A DNA stretch of 64,000 nt from Thuidium tamariscinum (GCA_947034885.2 OX344756.2:13264098-13328097), one strand, 5' to 3'. Positions 36,457 through 49,000 are shown, counted from the first letter of the stretch. Numbers and translations are program-made. Notes: generated by a model from the sequence alone, not told the origin.

Positions 36457-37530
36457 TCACTCGGAATCTGAGTCGGTATCATCTCTCTGACTATGGCCTA
36501 CAGAACTAGATCCATACACCCCCATATATGGTCCTCCACCGTACACGTCTCCTGCTCCGCTTCCCGCTCCTCCTTGTCCATAGTTCCCGTAATGAGGCCC
36601 TCCAAAGGTTGGAGGAGGAACTGAATCTCCATAGTAGGAGCCTCCTTCATTTGAACGGCCATGGTAAGACCCTCCATGATGCCCATAATTTCCATATGAA
36701 CCACCTCCACTAGACCTCGAATGGTATTGGGAGCCTTCTTGGGTAGAAGGAGCATTGTGCGCGGTTCCGGGGCTTTCTCCTACGATTTGAGAACGACTTT
36801 GCCCACCTCGTGGGTCATGTGTACCACGTTCACGTCCATAGTACCCATCGTAACCATATTGTGGACCACGATCTTCTATGCTTCTCCGCATTGCCTCACG
36901 CATTTCATGCTCGTATTGAATGTCCTCTCGAGCTTTTCTACGTTCATGCCTCTCTCCATCGACCACGGGTGCAGTAGCCTCTTCAACATCATCATCATCA
37001 TCTGGGACGGGCTCGTCTACATCCGGCATCACTGTTGCAGGAAATCCAAATTGGCCTCGATTGAACCATTCGGGCATGCAATCGCTTGCATTAGTCTAGC
37101 TCATATAAATGACTGCTTCGTTGCGATTGAGAGTCGCCACATCTTTTCTATATATTGTGCGCCAATCAACATCTTTGTGCAGTACAATCTTTGCCCAGAC
37201 CATGGCCATGTTCGTATAATTCATGACATTTGGTTTGGAGTCACGTATACCAGCATTACGCGTCACTTCATCGTATCGATGAACAAAGTGCCTACTGAGA
37301 CACGTGGATGTTTGCCCTTCCCAACGGCGAACTTGTTGCGCTGCACGGTCCGATGTCCACAATTTGGCAATGTGCGTCATTTTCACGTACTTCTTGTACG
37401 TAGTGGCGGTCTAAACTTTCTTTGGTTCACTCTCCCATCCGGGTTCACCAACACACATTGGATCATTCCAATCATCCCAATTTATGCTTTGGGATTTCCC
37501 CTTGTTTTTCTTGTTTTCATCACGAGGCAT
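36457..37530 (-). pseudogene. YVKM-domain cargo gene with a glycine/tyrosine-rich tail, two in-frame stops
   Basis: One frame from ATG 37530 (MPRDENKKNKGK) to the stop at 36457, 357 codons, is broken by TAG at 37411-37413 (codon 40) and TAG at 37096-37098 (codon 145), with no shift of frame. The N-terminal ~140 residues align with the start of the RING gene at 41509: GWES/GWEN, KKYVKM/KQYVKM, HIAKLW/HINKLW, HFVHR, MAMVWA/LASMVYA and DVDW/KVDW. The C-terminal half has an acidic DDDDD run, a charged helical stretch near REDIQYEHEMREAMRRS, and a G/Y/S/H-rich disordered tail ending DDTDSDSE. I do not recognise the family and assign no function. Island 3 lies about 260 bp upstream. Confidence 0.6.
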
Positions 37531-37789
37531 GGTGGCGTTGACTAAAATGAGAGCAACTGATGACTTCGTTCACACAAATTCCAGCAATAAGAAATCGAAA
37601 TGCTTCAAAGTTACAGTGCGATGCAGTTTAGATGAAGTTGTAGTCCCTCAGAGCCTGATCATTACTTCAACTAAAGTTTGTGAAGCATTTTAGTGATGAT
37701 TAATGAAGCACAACCGTTTGCACACAATATCGGAAGGGGCGCGCAGAGCCACAGATTAAAATCGGGCACTGGATCGTCCACTCCGGAGG

Positions 37790-38085
37790 GAAACGGTTGT
37801 GGCCAAATGAGCCGTCCGCCCCGCTTCTTATGCTGAGCCGACGGCCGGACCGAGGCGGACGGCCAGATGCTCATCCGACGGCAGAGAGGCAGACGCCAGA
37901 ATCCAGCGGATAGAAATCGGCGTCTGTTGGATCGCACGGACATCGGGTGGACTCACCGAGGGACGGACGACGCGGACGGCGCCCGTCGAGGGCGGGCGCA
38001 GGGACGGATGGGCGGACAGGCGGACGGGGGCACTGAGGGGCGGACGGGGCACCGACGAAAGAGCGGACGGACGGGCGGGGGGTTT
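37790..38085. promoter_or_regulatory. GTCCGC island 3, upstream of the YVKM-domain gene
   Basis: A GC-rich block filled with GCGGACGG, GGACGGAC and GTCCGC on both strands. It begins about 260 bp before the minus-strand start codon at 37530. Open frames on both strands here are artefacts of the repeated motif. Confidence 0.6.
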
Positions 38086-38556
38086 GAAACCCTCAAAGAC
38101 CTACATCGATACTTGAATTCTTGAAATTCATTGAGTAAGCAGTTTACACTGGTTTAGGTTCTAAAACCAGCCAAGTTGATGTTGAATCTTCTCGAAAATC
38201 AGAAATAAATGCTAGATTCTCTTTGCAATTTGCATGCATTTTGGGGAATTTGAACACTTCATGGAATAACTATGACTTTAGGTTTCAATGTTCAAATTAT
38301 ATATATCCAAAATTCACCTTAGGACCTGATAGAGAGGAATGATTTATATTATCGTAGTACATTTTCAATTTCAACAAAAATTAATTTCTTTTGGAAGAAT
38401 TTGTAATTCTAGGAAATTATAATGATACTAGTCTTAAATATTGGAAATTGTCAATATCATTTGTTGAAATTCAGGTGATTCAAATTGTTCCAAACATAGT
38501 AACACACCTTCTATGATAAAGGAATATTCAAATTTAATGAAATTCCAATTGAAAGT
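38086..38556. other. Spacer, no gene seen
   Basis: AT-rich, with no feature I can support. Confidence 0.4.
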
Positions 38557-39222
38557 TGGAATCCTAAAGGATCATTCACTTTTGGCCCTTGTGGGGAAAC
38601 ATGGGATTTGTGGTAGTACCTGCGGGCTGAAATTTCAAATTCGATCGTCGTTTTTAGTTTTTAAAAACTTCTTCAGAAGATGAAAAAATTGATTAACTTC
38701 CATGGAATGTAATTTTTTTCACAATTGATTCCCAATAACAACATTTATGATCCAATGAACTCAAAATATTGAAAATAAGGGACAGGGGGTTGAAAAAAAC
38801 TAGAACAATCTCACCATTGAGATTATTGTGTTTCAATCCCATGTTAGAGCTATTAATGATTTAGTTTTTCTTTCAATCTTGGACTTACTTGTACTTAACA
38901 ATTTTTTGAATAATGAAAATCAAGCCTATTTTTCTTGAAATTTTTGTCTTAGACTTTCAAATCCCATCCAAGTTCTTCAAATTCCTTCAAAAATTTTAAT
39001 TCAAGGTCCATACTTCGTACTCCATAGTTCCAAAAACTTCCACGAATAGCGATCAAAGTCATCTGATATTTTTGCCACTTTTTCCTAGATAAGTAAAGTA
39101 CAAGATCCTAAGGTTAGATCCAAAGAGAAGTATTTTCTTGGTTTTCTTATAGTGAACGCAGCAGAAATGACAGTTCTGAGTGGTTTGTAACAAAAAAATG
39201 GCCTTGGTCCTTTAAGGGTTAA
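38557..39222 (+). mobile_element. TTAA-bounded element, copy 5 (second subfamily, shortened)
   Basis: The right end GGTCCTTTAAGGGTTAA is clear; the left end is decayed near ATCCTAAAGGATCA. The interior matches copy 4 (CAATCTCACCATTGAGATTA, TCTTTCAATCTTGGACTTAC, GGTTAGATCC). At about 666 bp it is internally deleted. Confidence 0.55.
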
Positions 39223-39906
39223 CAATAAAGGGAGAGATTTATATTTTATAACCATATTTTATTGCAAGACATTCTCAACTCTCAAGTTGTAACTTGTAAG
39301 GGCCTAATATAACAATTTCTAGACAAATTAGAAAAATGTATCACCATACTTTCTACAATTCTACAATTGGAAGATGGTGACATTCATGATTGCATTAGAG
39401 GATGAGTGAAATTTGAAAATGATGCAATTATACTTGAAAAAAGATTTCAAAATGTGAAAAATTATAGAATCCTTCATTTGAATGTAAGTGAATGTAAATA
39501 TGAAGGAGTGTACTTCACATGATTTTACCCCTTACTGCCTTACTGGTTTGCATTTAAAAATATGTAAAGAGTATATGTTTTCTCTATTAAAGTAGGGTGC
39601 ATACATTTTTTAAATTAATAATGTGTTGGATCCTTGAATCATTCATCAATTTATTTTCACTATTTATTATTTTATATGACACCCATATTCCCATAATGCC
39701 AAAATGATGAAGAAGCAAGGGTTTAGGTTCTAGGGTTTAAGGTTTAGGGTTTGGGCTTATCTACACTCTACAAAAGTGGAAGTCGATGCTATTCGGATAG
39801 GGTGTGGGGTTGAGGATTTACTTTCTTTAAAAATTTTAATGTGCAGAATGAAACTCAATTTCACACATACATTGAACATTGGATGCTTTTTCCAACCCTT
39901 CCCATT
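39223..39906. other. Spacer with a degenerate telomere-like patch
   Basis: No gene. At 39719-39758 there are four imperfect TTTAGGG-type units (GGGTTTAGG, TAGGGTTTAAGG, TTTAGGGTTTGGG). Confidence 0.5.
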
Positions 39907-40908
39907 TTTACCCCTAAAAGCCCGCACTTTTTTTTGGGGATGTATAAATTTTTTTGGTAGGTACCTACTACTTATGAGCAGGGATATCCAGATTTGAGGC
40001 TAAAATTTGAATGGAATTGAGTCAATTGACCAATGTGGGGGCGAGGAAGATCTGTCATATGCACCAAATTTTCATGGCATTTGAAAATACCGGTCAGAAG
40101 TTATAGCCTAATATGTTACTTTTTTTTGTAACAGGGCATTTCATGCAAATAAGAGAAAATCACTTATTTCATAAACAAGAATTCCACAAATTCATTTTCT
40201 AGAGTTCTAGATACGCGTGAAGTTTTGAATCATTCCATTTTGATGAATGAGTCAAAAGTGATGTGGATTTTCTGTTTTCGGGTAATTTTGGATTTCCTAC
40301 TCTAAAATAAACTTTGAAATCCTTTATCTTACCCAACTTCCAATATTTTTGGACAAAAATAAAATCGTAGGATGTAGATACATTATTACAACATTTCAAA
40401 TTTGCGACCATTGGAAATTTGGGATTGGGAATTTTCAATTCCATATTTCAACTGTAAATAATGTAGTGTGTTTTATCATTCTCTACTACTATGTATTTAC
40501 TATTTTTTTCCTATATGTTGTACTATTCCAAATGATTTGAAAATTTTTAAGCATGTGCCCAACTTCTATAGGAAAACAAATCCAAAGAAGCACGACCATT
40601 TAGGTCATTTTTTCATAGAAATGTGAGCTTGGGAAGTGCAGCTGCCTTGCTTTTCGGCTTTCGCAGGGTAAAAAAAATGATTTCAGTTAATTTGAATGCT
40701 TATATCTTGTAATCCACTCGGTGGAAATGTTTGAAATTTTTACCACATGCTTTTGATACTATACAATACAATATCCTACGATCAGATATGTCAAAAAAAG
40801 TTTTTTTCCAAAGATTTTGGTACTTGTACTAGAAATGGCAGTTTTGTTTTTTTGGAGGCAATTGGAGTGCTTTTGGTGAAAGTATATTGACGGTCCTTTA
40901 AGGGTTCA
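39907..40908 (+). mobile_element. TTAA-bounded element, copy 6
   Basis: Left end TTTACCCCTAAAAGCCCG and right end GGTCCTTTAAGGGTTCAA; both TTAA marks are decayed by one change. Family landmarks are present (GTGCAGCTGCC, CTTATATCTTGTAATCCA, ATCCTACGATCAGA). It lies between islands 3 and 4. Confidence 0.65.
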
Positions 40909-40921
40909 AGCTTTAAATATG

Positions 40922-41036
40922 ACTTCTGGAGAACCCAATGTTCACTTTGGACTTGTGGAATCCAATGTTGACTTTTCACTTCTGGAATCCAATGTTGACT
41001 TTTCACTTCTGGAATCCAATGTTTAGTTTGGACTTG
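40922..41036 (+). repeat. 27-bp tandem repeat next to island 4
   Basis: CTTCTGGAATCCAATGTTGA-type units; GGAATCC starts at 40957, 40984 and 41011, with a diverged unit before. The units sit directly outside the island that precedes the RING gene. Confidence 0.75.
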
Positions 41037-41039
41037 AAA

Positions 41040-41280
41040 TCTGAGCGGTCGGCAGAGCGGACGCCTTTGTCGGACGCCCAGTCGGTCGTCAAGGCGGACG
41101 GGCAGGGCCGAAGGGCGGACGCTGGGCGGTCGGATGGCCGGCGGGGCGGTCGGACGACAGGTCCGCCGGACGGGCCTGTCGTCGGACGACCTGTCCGGCG
41201 ACGGTCCGCACTGGCCGTCCGCCGGTCCGGTGCCGGACCTGTCTAGGTCTGGCGGCGGACGAGTATATGGTCGGACGGCC
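41040..41280. promoter_or_regulatory. GTCCGC island 4, upstream of the RING gene
   Basis: Dense GCGGACG, GTCGGACG and GTCCGCC motifs, with an inverted pair GACGACAGGTCCG (41153-41165) and CGGGCCTGTCGTC (41170-41182). Weak TATA-like TATATGG at 41265 at the gene-side edge. It ends about 230 bp before the start codon at 41509. Confidence 0.6.
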
Positions 41281-41508
41281 CCTTCATTTTCCCTCACTTC
41301 TTCTCTCCTCACGAAGTGCCCCAAGTCGGATGTGTTGCTTATTGCCATGTGTGAGTGCGTGGTGCTAGTTGCGCCTACTTGGCGGAGAGAAGGGGTCATT
41401 ACTTTTTCACGTCGAAGCTTTGACCGATTGTATTACGAAGACACGTTTCATACCCTCCGGTTCACAGAATTTTGATTTGCAAGGGCTTGTAAATTCGGAT
41501 TCTCTATC

Positions 41509-44500
41509 ATGGCTACAGACAGCGGTGCAGGTACTGATGGGATGAATTCAGGAGGTGACCAGAAAAAGCGAAATAAAGTGAAGGGGACTACACATGGACT
41601 ACACTATGAAATTTTGGATGATCCGAACATCATAGCAGAGAGTGGTTGGGAAAATGAGACCGTAGATTATTGGACTTCCAAACTATGTAAGCAGTACGTT
41701 AAAATGTACCACATCAACAAGTTGTGGCCTCGGGATGCACACGCACGCCAGACTACGGATTTCAACTGTAAACCACACAGTTGCATTGACCCGCACTTTG
41801 TCCATCGAGTGACAGAGGTGTGGGGGGCCATGTTTGGCCCTAAACCAATGTCTAAAGGGTACATCAACTACAACTTGGCGTCCATGGTGTATGCAGAACT
41901 GAGATTGAAACGCAAGGTGGATTGGAGCACGTTCCAAACAACAAAGAAGAATCCTCTACTGCTGCAGTAAAATCAAAAGGATATTCCTGATTCCTGGCCG
42001 CAGACGGCGCAGAGGGTACAACCAATCTTACAAAATCCAGCAACGCCTACAACGATGGCCTCAGCAAGCGCATGTGCGAAACCGCAATTGGATTCGAGGG
42101 AGCCGACATCGAAAGTTATGAACGTTTCTGCGGTTCATGTGAATGACCAAAACAAATCTCCCAACCGGGAAGAGCTCGTCAACAAAAATGGTGTCCCGTC
42201 TTCTCTGAAGACGGACCCTACGGACGAAGAGGTTGCAGGGGCCAATGTCACAATTGGACATTATGCAGATAGTGGTGTTTTAGATAGTTTGGGATATGCA
42301 ACTCCAAATCCACAGTTGCCAACATCGGAGAGCCCATTGTGTACTCCAATCACTCAAGAGGACCTGTCAAGAACGAATGTGCAACAACCCAATGCTGCAA
42401 AGACGAATGTGACAGTGGATACATATGAGTTTATAAAGAAGTATCCACATTTGTCAAGTTTAGACTCGACTAGCTTCAAGAATCTTGTTGCAATGCCACA
42501 GATTCCGCATTTGGAAGGCTTGCTTGACCTTAGTATGAAGTGGAAGACAGTTGAAGAACGTTTGTTTCCATTTGAGCAACGGACTCAGCAGAACGAGCCG
42601 GAAAGCAATACTCCACCGAAGAAAGCATATAAACCCGCTGACTTTCCACATGCCGCTCTGGCATTGACAAGAACTGCCACATGGATAGATGAATTGGCTC
42701 CAAGGGTTGGTGTGTTTGCCGATGAATTAGCGTCCCTAGCTCCTACACTATTGAGCGGTGCGACGGCTTTCCTGCACTTCACTGATCAAATGTTACCAAT
42801 TCTCACGTCCGCGATTCATTGTGAAGAAAGTCACGTTGAATTGAGGGAGCAGCTAAAAGAAAGTGCAAGAGAAATTATATGGTGGAAGACTGAGCTCAAC
42901 AAGGAACGACAAATACCCAAAAACAAGGAAAAGATTCAAAGGATGGCTGAATCATTGAAATGTATTGAGCCAAGTCAAGGGACTCAAGGTAGCGATCAAC
43001 TCTCTCTTCCAATGGACAAGGGCAAAGCTCATGTCGAGCCAGACCAACAAACTTTGCCGATTGGCCGTAAAAGTTGGCTTGACTTGCAAAAAGAATTGGA
43101 CCAGTCCAATGCCAAAAAAGCCCTTCTTCAGTCCAAGTTGGATCAAATGATACGAGTGCAGGCCATGGATGAATATTTGCCTAGGAGCGGATCGGAGTCT
43201 CGTTGGTTGGGATGGGTACAAAAACTTTAAGACCCACCCTTATTAGCAGCTCGAGAAATGAACAAGCTTTGTACGATTGCATTGAAGAATAACGATGAAT
43301 GCAATGCCGTCAAGAAACATTTGAAGAAGTTCAAGAGCGAGGTGGATCGCCATCCAATTGAGAGTGCTTCAATCACATGTTGGGGAAACACAGATGCTAT
43401 GATGGAGTGCTTGAACCACACAAAGAAAACGGAGGGTGGAAATATCAATTGGGCCTTGGAAGTAGAGGAAGGATGGGTCCCTTACCAAACGCTTTCAGCA
43501 CACATCAACAACAAGGAGAAGCGTGTTATGCATAATTTTGATGCACGTCATAAAATGTTGGATGGTATTTGTACAGTTTGCCAATACGCTTTTGGACCTG
43601 AAGGAGCCATAACCTTGGGCCATTGTGGCCACACTTTTCACGTGCGGTGCATCATTCAAGCATCAATGTTTAGCTCGGTTTGTGCCGAATGTCGTTCTCC
43701 TTTGAGTCCAAGGTTTTATGAATTGTTTGGACTCTTGGATGTTATGCCCCTCAGCCAGGAATACAACAGGTGGACCCTTCCATTGGACCAAGGGCCATAC
43801 GAATTTGTGAATTATAAGCATTGGGGAAAACCTTTACAATGGAACCCAACAGAACGGAAGCATGCATTGTACGATGAAGTTGATGGTCCAGTGGATGCTT
43901 TCAATTGGATGACCCAAACGAACGAGGTGGAAATACGTACCCATTCAATTGACGATGATGAGGGTCGTGAATTGTTTTGTCGCAATATGGGGGGGCATTG
44001 GAGCGTGCAACGTAATAAGTTCTTCCGGTTTCCAGAGAAGCATGTGGAGAAAATGGAAGGTGGAGAATGGGTTGCCGTGGAGGATTCAGAAGAATTCAAG
44101 GAACAATATGCGGCATACAACCACGGTTTGATAGGTCGGGCCTTGTTGTTGTCAAAGTTGGAAGAAGCTGCCGAATATCGTGCTTCCGTGGACATAGATG
44201 CGGAATGGAACACAAGCGAACCAATGGTGGAGGTGGTGGAGGCGTTTGACCGGCGGGTTGGGGAAATCATAAAGCAGTGGAGGACACTTCTATTCGAAGG
44301 ATGTACAACCGAAAAATCATTGAATGAATTCTCATTTGAAGTGGCCAACAAAGTGGTAGACGAGGTCTTACTTCGATTGCAGTTTACTTTGTCAGCCTTG
44401 AAGTTGAGGTCTGTGGATTTGACTCCCAAAAGAGAGAAGAAACGGAAGTTGGAAGATGATGATGATTATATAGTGGACACGGCAGAAGCATTCAAAGTAG

Positions 44501-44649
44501 TTGAGCGGACTAACAAATCCGCACGACTAGCTGGCTCTGAAAGCCCTGAGGCCCAAGCTCGTCGAGAAAGTCTAAGAAGTGCAGCTCGACGCACTAAAGA
44601 TGAATCGTCTCGTGGTTCGGGAGAGGGTAGTAGTAGTAAAACAAAGTAG
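41509..44649 (+). pseudogene. YVKM-domain plus RING-H2 cargo gene, two in-frame stops
   Basis: One frame of 1046 codons from ATG 41509 to the stop at 44647 is interrupted by TAA at 41968-41970 (codon 154) and TAA at 43228-43230 (codon 574), with no frameshift. Residues ~32-145 form the YVKM domain shared with the gene at 36457-37530. A central region (~480-580) is charged and likely coiled. A RING-H2 zinc-binding domain follows: Cys688, Cys691, Cys706, His708, His711, Cys714, Cys725 and Cys728 (C-x2-C-x14-C-x-H-x2-H-x2-C-x10-C-x2-C), all eight ligands intact. This suggests an E3 ubiquitin ligase. The C-terminus is basic then acidic (KREKKRKLEDDDD), a likely nuclear signal. It could be an intact gene read through its stops, but decay is more likely. 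Confidence 0.65.
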
Positions 44650-45654
44650 ACATGGACCTATACGTCTTATATGAGTTTTTATTTGAACCATCGTATTGTA
44701 TGGACTATGGATGGTTAGATGGTGATGTGGATTTTAAAAGGATAGAGCAATACTAGGTAAACGTACACGGAATATGCTTTGACTTATTATCGGGTTTTTT
44801 AATATGAACATATATATGGAATTATTTATCTATCTATTCATTTATCTATCTATTTATGTATGTATCAATTAGTCAATGTACATATTCACTATGCACAATA
44901 CTTTTTGATGTGGAATGTATGCTATTAGAGGCATGGTATTGGATGTAAGAAATTATGATTGAATATTATAATCTTTGAATTCTTAATTGATTTTGATTTG
45001 TTTTGTTCTTGTATATGATCTCTAATATGCCTAGTTTCAATTGGCACGGTTACCATGCAGAAAAAAAAATATACAACTTATAAAAATGTTTGTTGTTTGT
45101 TCAATTTGAACAAATTCGTCGAAGCTCAAAATAGGCCTTGGACATTTATGGGTAAACACTAGAGGTGTTTTCAATAAAATATTATTTTCAATAAACATGT
45201 ATAGTTGTGAAATAATTTCTAAGAACTACTTCCGTCGGTAGATTTGAAGTTGCTTTCTATGAGCAAATCCTTAGAACCTGAAATTTGGCATACATATTAT
45301 CAACATAGACTCATAGAGATGATCTCATGCCAAGAATTTCATGGCCAAATTTTAATTTCTCAATCTCTGCTTCTTTGGGAGGGTGTCAAAGTTGGTAGCA
45401 TTGGAATTTTAGTCACAACCACACATGTACGTAGATTTTGAAATATCTTTTTCTGGGCAAATCTTTTGGCCTTGAAATTTGACGCATGTGTTATTAACAT
45501 AGAGACGATCTTGTGCAGAAAATTAAATGTAAAAATAACAATTTTTGAGCCCTAGGGAGGGCGTCAAAGATGGCAACAGTAGGGGATTTTTTTTTCTATG
45601 TGACAGCAAGAATTCGTAAATGAAGTAGACCTTACTGTATATGTTTTACACACG
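44650..45654. other. Spacer between the RING and transposase genes
   Basis: No gene. It contains a TATC/TATT microsatellite (44824-44866) and a diverged tandem duplication of about 190 bp: 45237-45425 and 45426-45600 share GTAGATTT, GGCAAATC, CAACATAGAGA, CCAAATTTTAATTTC and GAGGG(T/C)GTCAAAG-type landmarks in order. Confidence 0.5.
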
Positions 45655-45800
45655 GCCAGTCCACCTGGACCGAACTAGCCGTCCGCCCCCGACCGAACTA
45701 GCTGTCCGCCTCCGACCGAACTGGCCGTCCGCCCCGACCGATTTTGCTGTCCGCTTCGATTCAGCAACTGTTGCAATGGGTATTTGACTGTCCGCCCCAA
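45655..45800. promoter_or_regulatory. GTCCGC island 5, upstream of the hAT transposase gene
   Basis: Four tandem units of CCGACCGAACTAGCCGTCCG (about 26-bp period) followed by a further TGTCCGCCCC. A TATAAGTA follows at 45823 and the start codon is at 46057. Confidence 0.65.
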
Positions 45801-45822
45801 CGGTTAGCTGCGCTCAGTTTAC

Positions 45823-45830
45823 TATAAGTA
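45823..45830 (+). promoter_or_regulatory. TATA box of the hAT transposase gene
   Basis: TATAAGTA, just downstream of the island and about 230 bp before the start codon. Confidence 0.45.
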
Positions 45831-46056
45831 GACTGAGAGAAGTCATTTGTAAGCATTCCTGATGAACTGAACACTAAGATTTCCAAGGGCTAGGCGCTGC
45901 AAATTTATTTGTGTCCCTTGCTTGGTAATGTATAGTTTGGTGGAAGGGGGGGCTTTTATTTTGAAGGCTTTTTGCACTCAATGCTTATTTGATTGTGGAC
46001 TTTTACAACACAGTGCTAATGTTACCAATTACAATTGAAGGGAAAAAGAATTCAAT

Positions 46057-49000
46057 ATGAGCAAAGACTTCACCACTTGGTACACGATCTCAGAAACAAA
46101 CAAAATACAATGCAAGGCTTGCAAGTGTGTGTTCGCCCGAAAAACTAGCCGTATGTTGAGCCACTTGGGATACGAAGGCCCTACGGGACAGCGTGATAGG
46201 GGCATCGGCTTGTGCTTGCAGTTGACATCCAGAACAAAATCCTTATTTGTTAATTGCAAAGGGCTGTTTCCCAAAAGACCTGTTGCGGACGGAACGGATG
46301 GCAACGACATGCCAATGTCCACAAGCAATCTTTTGAATGATAGGGGCACGTCGTATTCTACGCAAGAAGATTCATGCACCGCACCGGAAGAAGTGGTTGC
46401 TGTGGGTTCGCAAATAACTCCAAATACGGAATCAGGTGGTAATCGGCATACTTCGAGGGCATCAAGCAGTAGGCCTGCAATGCAGAGTAGGCTAATAGAT
46501 GGATTTGATGAAGTCAACAGACGCAAATTACATGGAACATGGGCTCATTTCTTTTATTCAGCGAATATACCATTTTCAGTAGCTCGAAATCCAGCCTTCC
46601 GGGAAGCGGTGAAGTTGACGGCTGAGTTTAAAAAGTCCTACACTCCTCCATCATACAATGATCTGCGACATAAATTGCTTGAGCAAGCGAAGTCAGATAT
46701 TCAAACGAAGTTGCTTCTGAGGACTAAAGACAGTGTGAGGAAGTTCGGAGCAACACTGTCTTTTGATGGATGGAGCTCGGTGACGAACTGTCCATTAATA
46801 AATGCAATGCTCATATCTTCAGCAGGTGAACAATTCCTTGGATCGGTGGATACGAGTGGACAAAAGAAGACAGCACCGTATGTGGCTTCTATCTTGGAAG
46901 AATTCATAGAGCAAGTGGGCCCCAAGAATGTAGTGCAAGTGACTGCGGATAATACCAATACAAACCTCACAACATGGAATTTGGTGTCCCATAAATATCC
47001 ACACATATATTTTCAAGGATGTGTGGTGCATGCCTTGAACTTGTTGCTTAAGGATTGGGCGAAGCAGCCATGGATCAAAGATTACGTGAAGGCTGCCGAG
47101 GTCGTTGTCAAATTCTTCAGGAAGAGGCACATGCCACTTGCCATATTTCAGAAGTAAGAGACGAGGTTCAGTTTGTTGAAGCCGTTGGAAACAAGGTTTG
47201 CTTTTTATTTCATGATGATTGACCGCTTGTTGGAAGTGAAGGATGCGTTGAATCAGAGTGTGATGGATCCACAATGGGTGGAGTACGTGAACACCTTGGA
47301 TGATAGAGACAAAGGCAAATCACGATCGCAGTCCAGGAACGTGTACAATATAGTTGTGGATGAGCATTTCTGGGACAGGTTGACCAATGTGCGGGAACTG
47401 ACAGCCCCAGTTGTATTTGGTCTACGTGATTTGGATGCAAAGACGCCGTGCATGGGGAAGGTATTGCATATTATGCGGAATTTAGAAAAACATGTGTTTG
47501 GTCTACGAAGAGCACCTTTTTGTTTGGACCTTGACTGAGCAATACCACTGGAGGAGTCCTTCGTAAAACGACAAAAGATGGGGGAGACAGACCTCCATTA
47601 TGCAGGCGCTCTTTTGAACCCGTATCTTCTCCACGACAAAGAACTAGCCGACGATCAAAATGCAACAGAGAGATGCAAGAAGGTTCTAACGAAGATATGT
47701 TCTAGCGAAGAGTGCGCGAAGGTGGTGAAGGAATTTGTAGCCTTCCGCTATAGGGAACCTCCATTCGATACCATGTTGGAGCCACAAGAACAAATGTTGT
47801 CGGCCCATGCTTGGTGGGATTTTGAAGGTGCATGTGGGAAGCTAATTGCTCCCATTGCCAAGAGGATTTTGGCCCAACCGGTGTCATCATCTGCATGCGA
47901 ACGAAATTGGAGTAGCTACTCTTATGTTCACAACAAATCTCAGAACAAATTGGCAACAACCCGGGCAGCGGACTTGGTGTATGTGTACACCAATTCAAAA
48001 GTTGTGGGCGCATCGAAGAACAAGGATGAGAAGAAATGGTACAGAGACAATGTGGACTACGAGTCTTCCGATGCGGGAAGCGATGCGGAAGACATTGATG
48101 ATGGACCTCATCCACTTGACCAACGGGATGAAGATGACGGGGACAATGACATGGACAATTTGTATGACAAAACGTACCATAGTCCTAATCCAACGAATGG
48201 TGGGTGGAGAGGCAATAATACAAGCATCTATGACTTTCAATCCGATGAGGAGAATGATGGGTACGGTGAAGATGAACCTCGTATAGCAAGATTCGTGGAT
48301 GGATCCGGGTTTTTGAATAGCGAATCTATTCTATCGCAGAAGGAGGACGCTTTTGGAGAGATAGCGGAGGCGGATGGGACAACACTTCCCGATGGTGGGG
48401 ATGGTGGCACGGATGAAGGCATTCGTATTTGTCAATCTCCATCTATAGGAGGGGTTCAAGAAAAGGATAATGATGAAGAAAATGATGGAGAAAGGGGTTG
48501 TACGGACAATGAAGAGGTCCCAATCAATACAATTTCAGTAAAGGAAAATGGTACTGAACGTGTAGAAGAGGTCGAGAGTCCAAGCTTTGGCAATACACTC
48601 AAACGTAGAGAAGAGCTCATGCAAGATTCTCCAAAACCACCTCGGAGCGGTGCACCGGGTGCCATATTTGGAACTAGTAGCGAAAATCCGGACGGTTCAA
48701 GGAGCTTAGGGCTTGGACATCGGCTTGTTAATGTTGGCAAGGCAAAGCAGCCTTGCATCGAATTTACTGCCACTGTATTATCATCCACCGATGATGATGG
48801 AGATGTGACATTGGCACAGATGAAACGTAATTTAGCTTTGCACATCGCACCGCCACGATGCAATCTGAAATCAGCAGCCTCTCCACCACAATCTTCGAGG
48901 GCCACAAACATAATCGTTCATGGATGTCCCCAGGCAATGAAATTAGAGGTCAAAGTAGGCAATGAAGGTAATAAAAAAAGACCTATGCAGCCTTTCGCGG

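Noticed and set aside
36721-37545. A 274-codon plus-strand frame
   Set aside because: It is antisense to the YVKM-domain gene, whose minus-strand frame has similarity to the 41509 gene; the plus-strand frame has no recognisable domain.
29555-38085. A separate smaller hAT element bounded by islands 2 and 3
   Set aside because: Neither outer edge shows a YARNG terminus with a matching 8-bp duplication. The only pair I found with both is at 21892 and 51716.
43812-44429. A 205-codon minus-strand frame, and similar antisense frames over 28216-28719 and 46029-46526
   Set aside because: Each lies opposite a gene with recognisable domains and has only shadow coding potential.
37411-47538. The in-frame stops as introns or sequencing errors
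   Set aside because: Similarity and domain content run up to and past each stop with no splice sites bracketing them. Nine independent errors, all substitutions, are unlikely, though raw reads would settle it.
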